DNA of 64,000 nt from RHKX01 sp963823275. Its GTDB lineage: Bacteria > Actinomycetota > Thermoleophilia > Solirubrobacterales > 70-9. Positions 26,451 through 37,460 of this stretch are shown one piece after another. The DNA is taken from assembly GCA_963823275.1 (NCBI GenBank), contig CAWGKW010000001.1:682001-746000 (forward strand), read 5' to 3'. Position numbers and translations under genes: made by a program. Positions within the stretch are counted from its first letter, which is position 1; every line of letters begins with the position of its first letter. The notes below the pieces were generated by a model that did not search any database, was not told where the DNA came from, and saw nothing but the letters and a program-made list of their open reading frames with translations.

Positions 26451-27164
26451 ATGGAGATCAGATGGCTGGGACACAGCTGCTTCGAGTTCAGAGACGGTGA
26501 GACCAGAGTCCTGGTCGACCCGTTCCTGAAGCCGAACAGCCCGACGGCCCCGCTCACCGCCGAAGAGGTCGAGCCGACCCACATTCTGCTCAGCCACGGG
26601 CACGCCGACCACCTCGCCGATGCGATTCCGCTCGCCAAGCGCACCGGTGCGCCGGTCCTGGCGATCGTCGAGCTGGCCAAGTGGCTCGACGCCCGCGGCG
26701 TCGAGAAGACCTTCGACCCAAACCTCGGTGGCATCGTCGAGTTCGAGTGGGGTTGGGTGAAGCTCGTTCAGGCTCTCCACACCAACACCGCGCCCGGCGA
26801 GGGCGAGGAGCTCTTCAGCGCCGAGACCGGGACGGCGATCGGGCTCCCCGCCGGGCTCGTGATCAACATCGGCGGGGTGAGCGTCTATCACCTCGGCGAC
26901 ACCTGCCTGTTCGGCGACATGAAGCTGATCGCTGAGCGCACGCCCGTCGATGTCGCGTGCGTGCCGATGGGTGGCCACTACACGATGGGCATCGATGACG
27001 CTGCCTACGCATGCGGTCTGATCGGCGCCGACACCGTGTTCCCGATGCACTACGGGACGTTCCCCGCGATCGACGCCGATCCGGCTGAGTTCAAGGAGAA
27101 GGTCGAGAGCTCGACGTCCTCGCGGGTCGTCGTGCTCGAACCCGGTGGGACTCACACCGTCTAG
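26451..27164 (+). CDS. UPF0173 metal-dependent hydrolase
   Basis: 237 residues. ATG 26451 is chosen because AGGAGG (26438-26443) is 7 bases upstream; a TTG at 26445 is in frame but too close. Metallo-beta-lactamase fold: LGHSCFEF, LSHGHADHL, LHTNT, LGDTCLFGDM and PMHYGTFP. Cytoplasmic hydrolase of unknown substrate. Confidence 0.93.
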   Translation: MEIRWLGHSCFEFRDGETRVLVDPFLKPNSPTAPLTAEEVEPTHILLSHGHADHLADAIPLAKRTGAPVLAIVELAKWLDARGVEKTFDPNLGGIVEFEWGWVKLVQALHTNTAPGEGEELFSAETGTAIGLPAGLVINIGGVSVYHLGDTCLFGDMKLIAERTPVDVACVPMGGHYTMGIDDAAYACGLIGADTVFPMHYGTFPAIDADPAEFKEKVESSTSSRVVVLEPGGTHTV

Positions 27165-27171
27165 GGCGGGG

Positions 27172-28746
27172 TCAATGACAGAACGGTCGCGAGCCCGGCG
27201 GCTCGTCTCGGCCCCTGATCCCGGCGCATTCGGCCAACGCGTCGGCGCGTCGCTGGAGCGCCAGCTCGAGGACCGGGTCGATGCCGGCGACGGCGTCCGG
27301 GAAGAGGTTCGCCAGCTGGTCTGGATCTGCCCCCAGGTCGTAGTGCTCGACCTCGTCGGTGGGCCGGCAGATCCCGTCTGACCCCGCTGCGGAGGTGTGG
27401 TGGATGTAGATCTCGTCGGCTGATCGGAACCCCTCGTATCTGCAGCTCGAGTTGGCGTCGGAGGGCTTACCGCCGGTGTCCAGCTCCAGCGGGATCCGCC
27501 GGTCCGCGGGCCAGCCCCGCGCCCGACCGGCCGCGAGGCCCAGCAGCGACCGGCCATCGAGGACCCGGCAGTCGTTGCGCTTCCGGCACGGCTCGGCTCC
27601 GGCGAGGTCGAGGATAGTTGCCGTCAGATCGACGTTGGCGACAAGTTCTGAGATCACCACGCCGGGCCGGGGAGCCGGCCTCGTCGCCGCCGGCAGACGC
27701 ATCGCCAGCGGCACTTCCAGCGACTCGCGGTAGGGGACGATCTTCTCGAACGAGAGCCGGTGCTCTCCGAAGTAGAGGCCGTTGTCGGAGGTGAAGATCA
27801 GCGCCGTGTTGCGACGTTCGCCGGCCCTTCCCAGGGCTCGCCAGATCTGTCCCGCTCCCCGGTCGACCGCCCCCAGCGCGGCCAGGGTGCAACCGTAGGT
27901 CCGCTCGAGCGCCTCGATCCCCCCGGCGTCGAACGGATCGCGCTCGCGGATGAACGAGGGCTTGTCGGCGACGTCGGCTTCGTTGAACGACGGCGGGCGG
28001 GGGAGTGGTTCGGCGGCGAAGGCATCGCGGTCGGCCAATGCCGGCTCCGGACCGGGCGCCGCGCACCGTGGCACCAGCGACGGTCCGCCCGATCGGTGCG
28101 GGGCGAACTGATCGACGACCATGAACAGCGGATCGGGGCCGCCGGCGTAGCGGTCGATCATGCGCACCGCCGCCCGGTTGATGATCGAGGTCGTGTAGTC
28201 GCCAGGGTCGGTCCCGGACTCGCCGAAGCGGCCGTTGTTGGCGAACGGCGCCGAGTAGTAGGAGGTCGGATGCAGCACCGTGTGCCACTCATCCCACCCG
28301 GGGGCCGATTGCGCGGGATCGTCGATCGTGAACAGGTAACCGTTCAGGTACTTGCCGACGTGGGCCGTCCGGTAGCCGGCTCGTTTCATCCAGACCGGAA
28401 GCGTGTTCACCTTGCGCTCGAGATCGCGGTAGCCGGGTGCGTTCCAGAGCACGCCGTTGTTGTGGCCGTACTGGCCGCTGAGCAGGGCTGCGCGTGATGG
28501 GCAGCAGAGCGGCGTCGGGACGGCGGCGTTCGTGAAGAATGATCCGGCGCGGATCAGGAGACGGTCGATCGTCGGCATCACCTCCGCGTTCATGGTCGCC
28601 GCCGACTGGTCGTCGGTGACGATCACGATCACGTTCGGGGGGGAATCGCGCGCGGGGGCCGCGGAGGGGAACGCAAGGCAGGCGCCCAGCGCCGCAAGAA
28701 GTCCGAGCAACGAGGCCCACCCTGCCGGTCCGTTCATCCCTCGCAT
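27172..28746 (-). CDS. Secreted sulfatase (arylsulfatase family)
   Basis: 524 residues from ATG 28746; 28737 is an alternative. Signal peptide (WASLLGLLAALGACLAFPSAAPARD), then VIVIVTDDQS (metal Asp pair), and the signature PLCCPSRAALLSGQYGHN, in which the first Cys of CCPSR is the formylglycine residue. Further HVGKYLNGY, FSPHR-like FAPHRSG and TSDNGLYFGEH. It would release sulfate outside the cell, a plausible counterpart to the sulfotransferase cluster 7 kb away. No formylglycine-generating enzyme in the window. Confidence 0.92.
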   Translation of the reverse strand: MRGMNGPAGWASLLGLLAALGACLAFPSAAPARDSPPNVIVIVTDDQSAATMNAEVMPTIDRLLIRAGSFFTNAAVPTPLCCPSRAALLSGQYGHNNGVLWNAPGYRDLERKVNTLPVWMKRAGYRTAHVGKYLNGYLFTIDDPAQSAPGWDEWHTVLHPTSYYSAPFANNGRFGESGTDPGDYTTSIINRAAVRMIDRYAGGPDPLFMVVDQFAPHRSGGPSLVPRCAAPGPEPALADRDAFAAEPLPRPPSFNEADVADKPSFIRERDPFDAGGIEALERTYGCTLAALGAVDRGAGQIWRALGRAGERRNTALIFTSDNGLYFGEHRLSFEKIVPYRESLEVPLAMRLPAATRPAPRPGVVISELVANVDLTATILDLAGAEPCRKRNDCRVLDGRSLLGLAAGRARGWPADRRIPLELDTGGKPSDANSSCRYEGFRSADEIYIHHTSAAGSDGICRPTDEVEHYDLGADPDQLANLFPDAVAGIDPVLELALQRRADALAECAGIRGRDEPPGSRPFCH

Positions 28747-29104
28747 CCCCGACAAGCTATCCGCCGGGTGGGCGGTCCTCGCCCCTCGGCGATCGAGCTG
28801 ACCTGGCCGCCGGCGCCGCCCCCGGAGGAGCGACGCCGTGCGACCGGCCGATCCCAGTCCGCTAGGCGCCTCGCTGAATCCAGAGCGAGCGATCGTGCCA
28901 ATCGTGCGCCGGCAGAACCGATCCGAACGGAGCCCAGTCGGCGGCACCTCGGGCAGTGAGGTGATTGCGACGTCCGGCCATTCCCGGTCCGGACATCGAC
29001 GAGCCGTCGAGTTGAGCCGTCACGAGCCCCCCATCGGCAGCTAGGGGCTGGACCTTAGGTCCGTCTAGGTGAGACTCGACGAATGTCGGATCTGGCGGCG
29101 CCGG
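28747..29104. other. 358-bp intergenic region
   Basis: No gene found. It holds the upstream region of the sulfatase and the 3' flank of the sigma-factor gene. The only structure noted is a 13-base odd palindrome, GGACCTTAGGTCC, at 29050-29062, which may be an operator or nothing. Confidence 0.4.
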
Positions 29105-30556
29105 CTAGGGCGCGAGCGGCGTGGTCACTGGTTCGCCGGAAACTGAGTCGGTGACGACCGGCGGGGTGACCGGAACCGAAGGCGTCGTCGTCGGCGTCGT
29201 CGGCGTGATGGGTGTGGTCGGCGTGGTCGGCGTGTCCGGCGCGCTGCCGGTGTCCTGGTTGCCTTCGCCCTCGATGAGGGTCGGTGCAACCGGGGTCCCG
29301 ACCGCGACGTCGCCGCTCTCGACGGGTGGATCGACGATCGCGGGCTCGTCGGTGGCGGGCTTCGGCGTCTTGTCCTCGGCCTGCGGCGCCGGACCGGCGT
29401 CGCGGCCGGCGGCGTCGGCCGTGTTCGGCGCCGCATTCCGGGTCCGATCTGTGTGGGTGGCGGGATGGGAGACGATCTGGACGCGAGGCGGATCATCAGC
29501 CTTGACCGCAGGCTGGACGGCGGCGATCGCGGCCGGCTTCGGCGTCGCGCTGTCGCCGGCGCCTATGTTGCGGACCTCGACGGCTCCCGCGGTCAGGATC
29601 GCGGCCGTTGCGAAGCCGGCGGCAGCCTTGGCGCCGATGGCTCCTCCGAGGATGCTGATGCCGCTCATGCCGCTGGCCGCGGAGGCACCGCCGACGGCGC
29701 CGGCCGCGCCCGAACTCCCGGCCGCCGATCCGGCGGCGGACCCGCCACCGAAGACCTTGGCCACGATCCCCTGCTTGAAGAGAGCGATGAGCCCGACCGG
29801 AAAGAGCGCGGCCATTGCCCTGCGGTCGGAGCGGAGCTGGTCGCGGAATGCCCTGCAACCGTCGCAGCCGCGAACGTGCTTGCGGGCGGCGCCGGACGCC
29901 TTGCCGATGCCCTCGGCGGCCTCCGCCAGCGTCAGCTGGACCTCCTCGCAGGTCAGCAGGCGCGATTGCCCCGACTCCGCCAATCCGATCCGTGCGCGGA
30001 CCAGCAGCGACTTGACCGAGGGGACCGTGGTCTGCATCGCCTGTGCGATCTCGTCGTATGAGAGCTGGTCGATCTCGCGCAGCAGCAACGCCGTCCGCTG
30101 GGTTTCGGGGAGCGTCTCGACGTCGGCCATCAGCTGGCGGAGGTCCTCGCGGTTCTGAACGTGCTCGGCGGTCGTGATCCCGTTGGCGTGGGGGAGGACG
30201 TCCATCGAGTCCTGGCCCTCGGGGACCTGCTTGCGAAGGTGGTTGAGGCAGCGGTTACGCGCGATCCGATACAGCCAGGGCCGCACGTTGATCTTGCGCT
30301 CGTCGGCGAGCATCGCCGAGTGCGCGTTGGTGAAGACCTCCTGGAGCACGTCCTCGGCGTCCTGGCGGCTCTTCACCATCGACTGGCAGAAGCCCAACAG
30401 CCGGGCGTTGTAGCGGTTGAAGAGCACCTCGAAGGCGCCGTCGTGGCCGGCGCGGATCAGATCGACGAGGCGCTCGTCGGCCTCGAGCCGGAGCAGCGGT
30501 GAGCGCCGGGCCAGTAGCCCGCGTCCCGAGACGCGTGTGAGTGCGGAAGCTTCCAT
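29105..30556 (-). CDS. ECF-type RNA polymerase sigma factor fused to zinc anti-sigma-like and Pro/Thr-rich domains
   Basis: 483 residues. Sigma region 2 about residues 30-100 (ARLLGFCQSMVKSRQDAEDV), region 4 about 140-190 (LPETQRTALLLREIDQLSYD). Then a zf-HC2/ZAS-like segment, TCEEVQLTLAEAAEGIG to KHVRGCDGCRAF (H-x3-C-x2-C), a Gly/Ala/Ser-rich hydrophobic part that may insert in the membrane (around GAIGAKAAAGFATAAILTAG), and a ~150-residue Pro/Thr/Asp tail. A sigma factor and its sensor may thus be one polypeptide. Preceded by tandem GTTTC/GAAAC palindromes. Confidence 0.87.
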   Translation of the reverse strand: MEASALTRVSGRGLLARRSPLLRLEADERLVDLIRAGHDGAFEVLFNRYNARLLGFCQSMVKSRQDAEDVLQEVFTNAHSAMLADERKINVRPWLYRIARNRCLNHLRKQVPEGQDSMDVLPHANGITTAEHVQNREDLRQLMADVETLPETQRTALLLREIDQLSYDEIAQAMQTTVPSVKSLLVRARIGLAESGQSRLLTCEEVQLTLAEAAEGIGKASGAARKHVRGCDGCRAFRDQLRSDRRAMAALFPVGLIALFKQGIVAKVFGGGSAAGSAAGSSGAAGAVGGASAASGMSGISILGGAIGAKAAAGFATAAILTAGAVEVRNIGAGDSATPKPAAIAAVQPAVKADDPPRVQIVSHPATHTDRTRNAAPNTADAAGRDAGPAPQAEDKTPKPATDEPAIVDPPVESGDVAVGTPVAPTLIEGEGNQDTGSAPDTPTTPTTPITPTTPTTTPSVPVTPPVVTDSVSGEPVTTPLAP

Positions 30557-30560
30557 GGAC

Positions 30561-30591
30561 GAAACCTGTTTCGAAACCCTGTTTCAGAAAC
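30561..30591 (-). promoter_or_regulatory. Tandem GTTTC/GAAAC palindromes upstream of the sigma-factor start
   Basis: GTTTCGAAAC (30568-30577) is a perfect 10-bp palindrome and GTTTCAGAAAC (30581-30591) is its near copy; a further GAAAC half-site is at 30561-30565. They begin 5 bases before the ATG of the sigma-factor gene. Likely operator sites of a dimeric regulator or an mRNA-leader structure. Confidence 0.5.
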
Positions 30592-30698
30592 ACCGTAACA
30601 AGCCAAATGTTGCGTTCTCCTAAATCTTCGGCCCAAGGCGGGTCAATGGTGCATACGTTGCGGCCCGCGGCTGCGGGGTAGCCTGCGACCTCCCACCC

Positions 30699-30783
30699 GC
30701 CGGGGTGGCGGAATTGGCAATACGCGGCCGGCTTAAACCCGGCTGCCCGCGAGGGCATGAGGGTTCGAATCCCTCCCCCGGCA
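30699..30783 (+). tRNA. tRNA-Leu (anticodon TAA)
   Basis: 85 bases. Acceptor GCCGGGG pairs with CCCCGGC; anticodon stem GCCGG/CCGGC with loop CTTAAAC gives anticodon TAA; long variable arm (TGCCCGCGAGGGCA) typical of tRNA-Leu; T-arm GGGTTCGAATCCC. The CCA end is not encoded. Confidence 0.95.
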
Positions 30784-30886
30784 TCGACCCCGCCCGTGGG
30801 GTGCCCGATTGCGGCGCCGATCGCCCATGAGAGACGGCTTGCGGGTTCGCGCTAGTTTCGGTCAGGCCGATAGGTGGAGCAAGGAC

Positions 30887-32896
<2,010 letters not shown>

Positions 32897-32899
32897 CTA

Positions 32900-33126
32900 C
32901 TCCGAGCAGATGCTCCGCTTCGCGTCCGCTCCGCTCGGCCGGCGCGGTGGGCAGTTCGTTGGCGGATTTTCGTTGGATGTCAGTGGTAATCCACCACTGA
33001 ACCCGAAACGTCGCTCGGCAGGCGGGTGAGCGGTGTGGCGGGGGTCAGGTCCTTGCCTGAGATAGCTCCGAGCAGATGCTCCGCTTCGCGTCCGCTCCGC
33101 TCGGCCTGCGCGGTGCTGCCGCCGGG
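32900..33126 (+). repeat. Dispersed intergenic repeat, copy 2, with two hairpin units
   Basis: Two identical 41-base units at 32900-32940 and 33066-33106 carry the loop CTCCGCTTCGCGTCC between arms CCGAGCAGA and TCCGCTCGG (one mismatch). Between them is the ~70-base core shared with 2.37-2.44 kb, including TCAGTGGT (32980-32987) / ACCACTGA (32993-33000). Located 3' of the GH15 gene and 3' of the oppositely oriented gene at 33134, so between two converging genes. Confidence 0.8.
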
Positions 33127-33133
33127 GTCGGTC

Positions 33134-33820
33134 CTACTTCTCGCCCTTCACTTCCACCTGGGGGCGGAAGCTGGCTCCGAGGAGCTCGGCATCTGCCAGC
33201 AGCCTCGGCGGGGCGCCTGCTCCGATCGAGGTGGCGAGGTAGTAGCGGTAGGGGCCGGCCGCGCGCAGGGTCACGCGGTAGGGGCCGGCGAGGCCGCCGT
33301 CGAGGGGGACGTCGGCCTGCAGCTCGGCGATCGAGGTCTCAATGGTCGGGCCGTCGACGCGGTCGCTGACGGTGGCGTTCTCACCGAGCTGCTCCAGGCC
33401 GGCCAGCGATTGGTCGATGAACATCTTGAAGTCGAGCTTGGGATCACGATCCACCCACAGGGTCGACTCGCCGAGCCCGTCGTCGGAGCGGGCGGAGAAG
33501 CTCGCCCCCTCGGGAGGCTTGGTGCGCCGCCAGTTGTCGGGCAGGGCGATCGAGAACCCGCGCTCCTGGACGAACTGCGAGGCGGAGACGGCGGAGGGTG
33601 GCTCGACCGGGGCGAGCGGCGCCGTCGGCCTCGAGCCCTTTCGATCCGAGCCCGATCCGCCGGCGACGATCACGATCAGCCCGCCGACGACCAGAGCCAC
33701 CGCGAGCCCGGCGAGGGGCAGGCCGTAGCGCCTGTACCGCAACTCGTCGTAGAGATCGCCCACGCGCAGCGCCACGCCCTCGGCGGCAAAGCTGATTCGG
33801 TCCCAGAGGTCGGAGAGCAC
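33134..33820 (-). CDS. Single-TM anchored extracytoplasmic protein, unknown function
   Basis: 228 residues from GTG 33820. A ~35-residue cytoplasmic part, one TM helix (LPLAGLAVALVVGGLIVIVA), a Pro-rich linker and a ~140-residue outer domain beginning FVQERGFSIALPDNWRRTKPP. That segment resembles the PsbP/LpqN-like fold opening seen in lipoproteins, but I cannot name the family with certainty. Confidence 0.7.
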   Translation of the reverse strand: MLSDLWDRISFAAEGVALRVGDLYDELRYRRYGLPLAGLAVALVVGGLIVIVAGGSGSDRKGSRPTAPLAPVEPPSAVSASQFVQERGFSIALPDNWRRTKPPEGASFSARSDDGLGESTLWVDRDPKLDFKMFIDQSLAGLEQLGENATVSDRVDGPTIETSIAELQADVPLDGGLAGPYRVTLRAAGPYRYYLATSIGAGAPPRLLADAELLGASFRPQVEVKGEK

Positions 33821-33941
33821 GGTTGACTAGTTCGCTGAAACGACCCTATCGCCTGCTGCTGGGAGCCGGCGATCACGGCCATCGCAGGCGGCTTCGGTGG
33901 GTCGCAGCACGCGATCTCGGGAACTCCGCGAGAATCGGGTT

Positions 33942-35516
33942 GTGTTGTTGACACCCTTCGAGTGGCTCTACAGGAAGCTCGGGCCTCGCTATCCGAGGGT
34001 GTTCGTGACGCTCGAGCTGCAGGCGGGGTTCGTGGTCACCGCCGGGACGGTCGCGTTGCTGTGTGCCTACTACGATGCCTCCGTCTCCGATTTCCTGCTG
34101 CTGCTGGCGATCACCACGGGCTTGACGGCAATCGCGATCGGCTGGGGCCTGCGCTCGATCTATCCGCGGCTCGAGCCGATCACCGCCTGGATTGCGGGTC
34201 CGCGCGAAGAGCCTGAGACCGAACGCGCCTGGGCTGCCGCGATCGGTCTGCCGCTCTCACTTGTGCGCGACGAGATGTACCCGGTCGTCGGCGTGGTCGT
34301 CCCCTCCTGCGTTGTCGGCGTGCTGGTTCTCGACCTCTCCTGGGTCAGCTTCATCCCGCTGGTGGTTGCGGGGCTGATCTCAATCAGCTACGGAGCGATT
34401 CTCCATCACCTCACGATCGAGGCGGGGATGCGCCCGATCCTGATCGAGATCAACCGCTCGGCGTCCCCGCGGGTCGACACCGAGCTCGCCGCGCTTCCGT
34501 TGCGCTTCCGCTTGCTCGCCGCCCTGCCGATGATCAACGTGATCACGGGCCTGGTCGTGGCGGCCATCGCCGGCGCCGACAGCCTCGGGGTGGCGGTGCT
34601 GGTTGCGATCGGGGTGGCGACCACGATCTCCCTCGAGTTGACGATCCTGCTCTCCAGGTCGATCCTCGGCCCCCTCGCGGACCTCAAGCGGGCGACGGAC
34701 GCCGTCGCCGAGGGCAGATTCGACGTCGCCGTGCCGGTCACCACCGCCGACGAGATCGGTGAGCTTGCCGCCTCCTTCAACCAGATGGTGGACGGCCTGG
34801 GCGAGCGCGAACGGATCAGGCAGGCCTTCGGCACCTACCTCGACCACGAGGTCGCCGATCACATCCTCAGCGAGGGCTTCTCCGAGCAGGGAGAGATCGT
34901 CGAGGTGTCGATCCTCTTCTGCGACGTCAGGGACTTCAGCGGCTTCGCCGAGAACGCGGGGGCGCAGGAGGTGGTCGCCCGCTTGAACGAGCTGTTCGAG
35001 GTCGTGGTCCCCGTGATCGCCTCCGAGCGCGGCCACGTCGACAAGTTCGAGGGCGATGGGCTGATGGCCGTGTTCGGAGCGCCGCAGGTCGTTCCCGATC
35101 ACGCTGACCGAGCCCTCTGCGCCGCGCTCGAGATCGACCGGTTGGTCAATCGGGAGCGACGGGGCGGAGGGTTCGAGCTCGGCATCGGCCTCAACACCGG
35201 CCCGGTGCTCGCCGGATCGATCGGCGGCGGCGGTCGTCTCAACTTCAGCGTCATCGGCGACGTCGTCAACATCGCGGCGCGGGTCGAGGCGGCGACCCGG
35301 GAGACCGGCGACAACGTGCTGCTGACGGAGGCGACCAAGGAGCAGCTCGGCGCCGGATTCGAGCTCGAGTCCCGCGGGGAGCGGGACCTCAAGGGCATTG
35401 AGCGCCCGGTCCGTCTCTTCGCCCCGCCGAGCGACCGCAGCCTGATCCTCCGGGACCCGGTCGAGGCGGTCCGCGCCGTGTACGCTCGCGTTCGTGGCAA
35501 CCGCGAAGAAGCCTGA
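33942..35516 (+). CDS. Membrane adenylate/guanylate cyclase (class III) with HAMP domain
   Basis: 524 residues from GTG 33942 (an in-frame GTG at 33897 adds 15). About six TM helices in the first 245 residues, a HAMP domain (ADLKRATDAVAEGRFDVAVP) near 250-300 and a C-terminal class III cyclase domain. Both metal Asp positions are present (FCDVRDFSGF, KFEGDGLMAVFGAP), and NFSVIGDVVNIAARVEA carries the transition-state Asn/Arg positions. Second-messenger synthesis at the membrane. The stop overlaps the start of the next gene by 23 bases. Confidence 0.9.
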   Translation: MLLTPFEWLYRKLGPRYPRVFVTLELQAGFVVTAGTVALLCAYYDASVSDFLLLLAITTGLTAIAIGWGLRSIYPRLEPITAWIAGPREEPETERAWAAAIGLPLSLVRDEMYPVVGVVVPSCVVGVLVLDLSWVSFIPLVVAGLISISYGAILHHLTIEAGMRPILIEINRSASPRVDTELAALPLRFRLLAALPMINVITGLVVAAIAGADSLGVAVLVAIGVATTISLELTILLSRSILGPLADLKRATDAVAEGRFDVAVPVTTADEIGELAASFNQMVDGLGERERIRQAFGTYLDHEVADHILSEGFSEQGEIVEVSILFCDVRDFSGFAENAGAQEVVARLNELFEVVVPVIASERGHVDKFEGDGLMAVFGAPQVVPDHADRALCAALEIDRLVNRERRGGGFELGIGLNTGPVLAGSIGGGGRLNFSVIGDVVNIAARVEAATRETGDNVLLTEATKEQLGAGFELESRGERDLKGIERPVRLFAPPSDRSLILRDPVEAVRAVYARVRGNREEA

Positions 35517-37143
35517 AGGGGTCGCCAACCCCGGCGCGCGCCACGGCGGCAGGCTGGCAGCGAAGGCGCTTCGCGAGCGCGGCGTTAGCCACCTCTTCAC
35601 GCTTTCAGGCGGCCACCTCTTCAGCCTCTATGACGGCTGCAGGGAGGAGGGCATCGAGGTCATCGACGTCCGCCACGAACAGGCAGCGGCGTTCGCGGCG
35701 GAAGGCTGGGCGAAGGCGACGCGGACGCCCGGGGTCTGCGCTCTGACGGCCGGCCCCGGCGTCACCAATGGGATCAGCGCGATCGCCAGCGCCCGCTCCA
35801 ACGGCTCCCCGATCGTCGTCCTCGGTGGACGCGCCGCCGAGGGCCGCTGGGGCACCGGGAGCCTGCAGGAGATCGACCATCTGCCAATCGTCTCCCCGTT
35901 GACCAAATCGGCGGAGACGGTCAAGGAAACCGCCCTGATCGGCGACGCCACCGTGCGCGCCATCGACATCGCCACGACCGCGCCGACCGGCCCCACCTTC
36001 CTCGACTATCCGCTCGACGTCGTCTTCATGGAGGGCGACGCCGAGATTCCAGCCGCGCCGATCGCCGACGTCGCCGCAGCGCCGGGGATCGCGCGGGCGG
36101 CCGAGCTGATCGCTGCGGCCGAGCGCCCCGTGATCATGGCCGGCACCGGCCTCTACTGGGCGGGGGCGGAGAACGAGCTTCGCGCCCTCGCCGAGCGTCT
36201 GGGGATTCCGGTCTTTCTCAACGGCATGGGTCGGGGCTGCCTTCCGGCCGACCACGCGCTGGCCTTCAGCCGGACCAGGGGAGCCGCGCTCCAGGGCGCC
36301 GACGTCGCGATCGTGATCGGCGTGCCGCTCGACTTCCGGCTCGGCTTCGGGGCGGCGGTCGGCGAGGACGCGACGCTGATCCGGGTCGATGTGGAGCCCA
36401 ACCGGTTGGAACGCAACCGGGTGGCCGACATCGATCTCGTCGGCGACGTCCGCACGACCCTCGCCGGTCTCGCCGCCACGGAGGGCTCGTCTGATCGCAC
36501 CGCCGGGTGGCTGGGGCAGTTACGCGAGGAGGAGACCGCCAAGCGCGCCGCCGAGTCCGACGATCGCTCCGACCCGCGCTCACCCCTGCATCCGATGCGG
36601 CTCTACGAGGAACTCGGGCAGATCCTCGACCGCGACGCGATCGTGATCGGCGACGGCGGCGATTTCGTCTCCTACGCCGGCCGGGTGATCGAAACCTTCG
36701 AGCCCGGCACCTGGATGGATCCGGGCCCCTTCGGCTGTCTCGGGGCCGGGCCCGGTCAGGCGATCGGGGCGGCCTGCGCCAGGCCCGGCAAGCAGATCTG
36801 CCTGCTGCTCGGCGACGGCGCGTTCGGCTTCAGCGGACTCGAGTTCGACACCATGGTCCGCCACGGGTTGCCGATCGTCGGCGTGATGGGAAACAACGGC
36901 ATCTGGGCGCTGGAGAAGAACCCGATGGAGTACCTCTACGGCTATTCGATCGCTGCCGAGCTGCAGCCCGAGACCCCCTACGAGCGGGTCATCGAGGCCC
37001 TCGGAGGCCACGGCGAGCTGGTCCGCCGGCCAGAGGAGCTGCGACCGGCCCTGGAGCGCGCCTTCGCCTCCGGCAAGCCCGCGCTCGTCAACGTGCTGAC
37101 CGACCCCGACGTGATCTATCCGCGCCGCGCCGTCCTCGCCTGA
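35494..37143 (+). CDS. Thiamine-pyrophosphate enzyme (acetolactate synthase / 2-hydroxyacyl-CoA lyase-like)
   Basis: 549 residues from GTG 35494, overlapping the cyclase. Three TPP-enzyme domains; the Glu that activates TPP is in DVRHEQAAAFAAEGWA near residue 55. The GDG-N cofactor motif is LGDGAFGFSGLEFD to VMGNNGIW near 430. Central domain (LNGMGRGCLPADHALAFSRTR) is like oxalyl-CoA decarboxylase and 2-hydroxyacyl-CoA lyase. Substrate not determinable; no IlvN-type regulatory subunit adjacent, so a true biosynthetic AHAS is unlikely. Confidence 0.85.
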   Translation: MATAKKPEGVANPGARHGGRLAAKALRERGVSHLFTLSGGHLFSLYDGCREEGIEVIDVRHEQAAAFAAEGWAKATRTPGVCALTAGPGVTNGISAIASARSNGSPIVVLGGRAAEGRWGTGSLQEIDHLPIVSPLTKSAETVKETALIGDATVRAIDIATTAPTGPTFLDYPLDVVFMEGDAEIPAAPIADVAAAPGIARAAELIAAAERPVIMAGTGLYWAGAENELRALAERLGIPVFLNGMGRGCLPADHALAFSRTRGAALQGADVAIVIGVPLDFRLGFGAAVGEDATLIRVDVEPNRLERNRVADIDLVGDVRTTLAGLAATEGSSDRTAGWLGQLREEETAKRAAESDDRSDPRSPLHPMRLYEELGQILDRDAIVIGDGGDFVSYAGRVIETFEPGTWMDPGPFGCLGAGPGQAIGAACARPGKQICLLLGDGAFGFSGLEFDTMVRHGLPIVGVMGNNGIWALEKNPMEYLYGYSIAAELQPETPYERVIEALGGHGELVRRPEELRPALERAFASGKPALVNVLTDPDVIYPRRAVLA

Positions 37144-37178
37144 ATGCGTCTGCGCTCGAGCCGACCGAGGTCGTCCCG

Positions 37179-37460
37179 ATGGGCCTGAGGGTCGGCCGCC
37201 ACAACTTCGCCTACGTGACCTACGACGCCTCCAGCGACGTCATCTACGCCAAGTACGACGGCTCGCCGTCGGCGCGGCGCGAGCCAACTCCCGAAAGCCA
37301 CGTCTGGCTCTTCGACGACCGTGGCCGCTTTCACGGGATCGCGCTGATGGAGCCCCGAGAGCGGCTCGAGCGCGACGGCGCCGTCTACGTCTCCCTGCCG
37401 AGCGGCGAGCGGGAGCGGGTGGTCGGGGTGGAGTTCACGGTCCGCTCGGCCAATCAATAG
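37179..37460 (+). CDS. DUF2283-like small protein
   Basis: 93 residues from ATG 37179. The pattern FAYVTYDASSDVIYAKYDG followed by HVWLFDDRGRFHGIALMEPR resembles the DUF2283 family of small proteins of unknown role. The gene end overlaps the 3' end of the oppositely oriented thioesterase gene by 26 bases. Confidence 0.65.
   Translation: MGLRVGRHNFAYVTYDASSDVIYAKYDGSPSARREPTPESHVWLFDDRGRFHGIALMEPRERLERDGAVYVSLPSGERERVVGVEFTVRSANQ

Noticed and set aside
28768..29044. Two short plus-strand ORFs in the gap between sulfatase and sigma gene
   Set aside because: No ribosome-binding site, Arg/Pro-rich, no recognisable domain.
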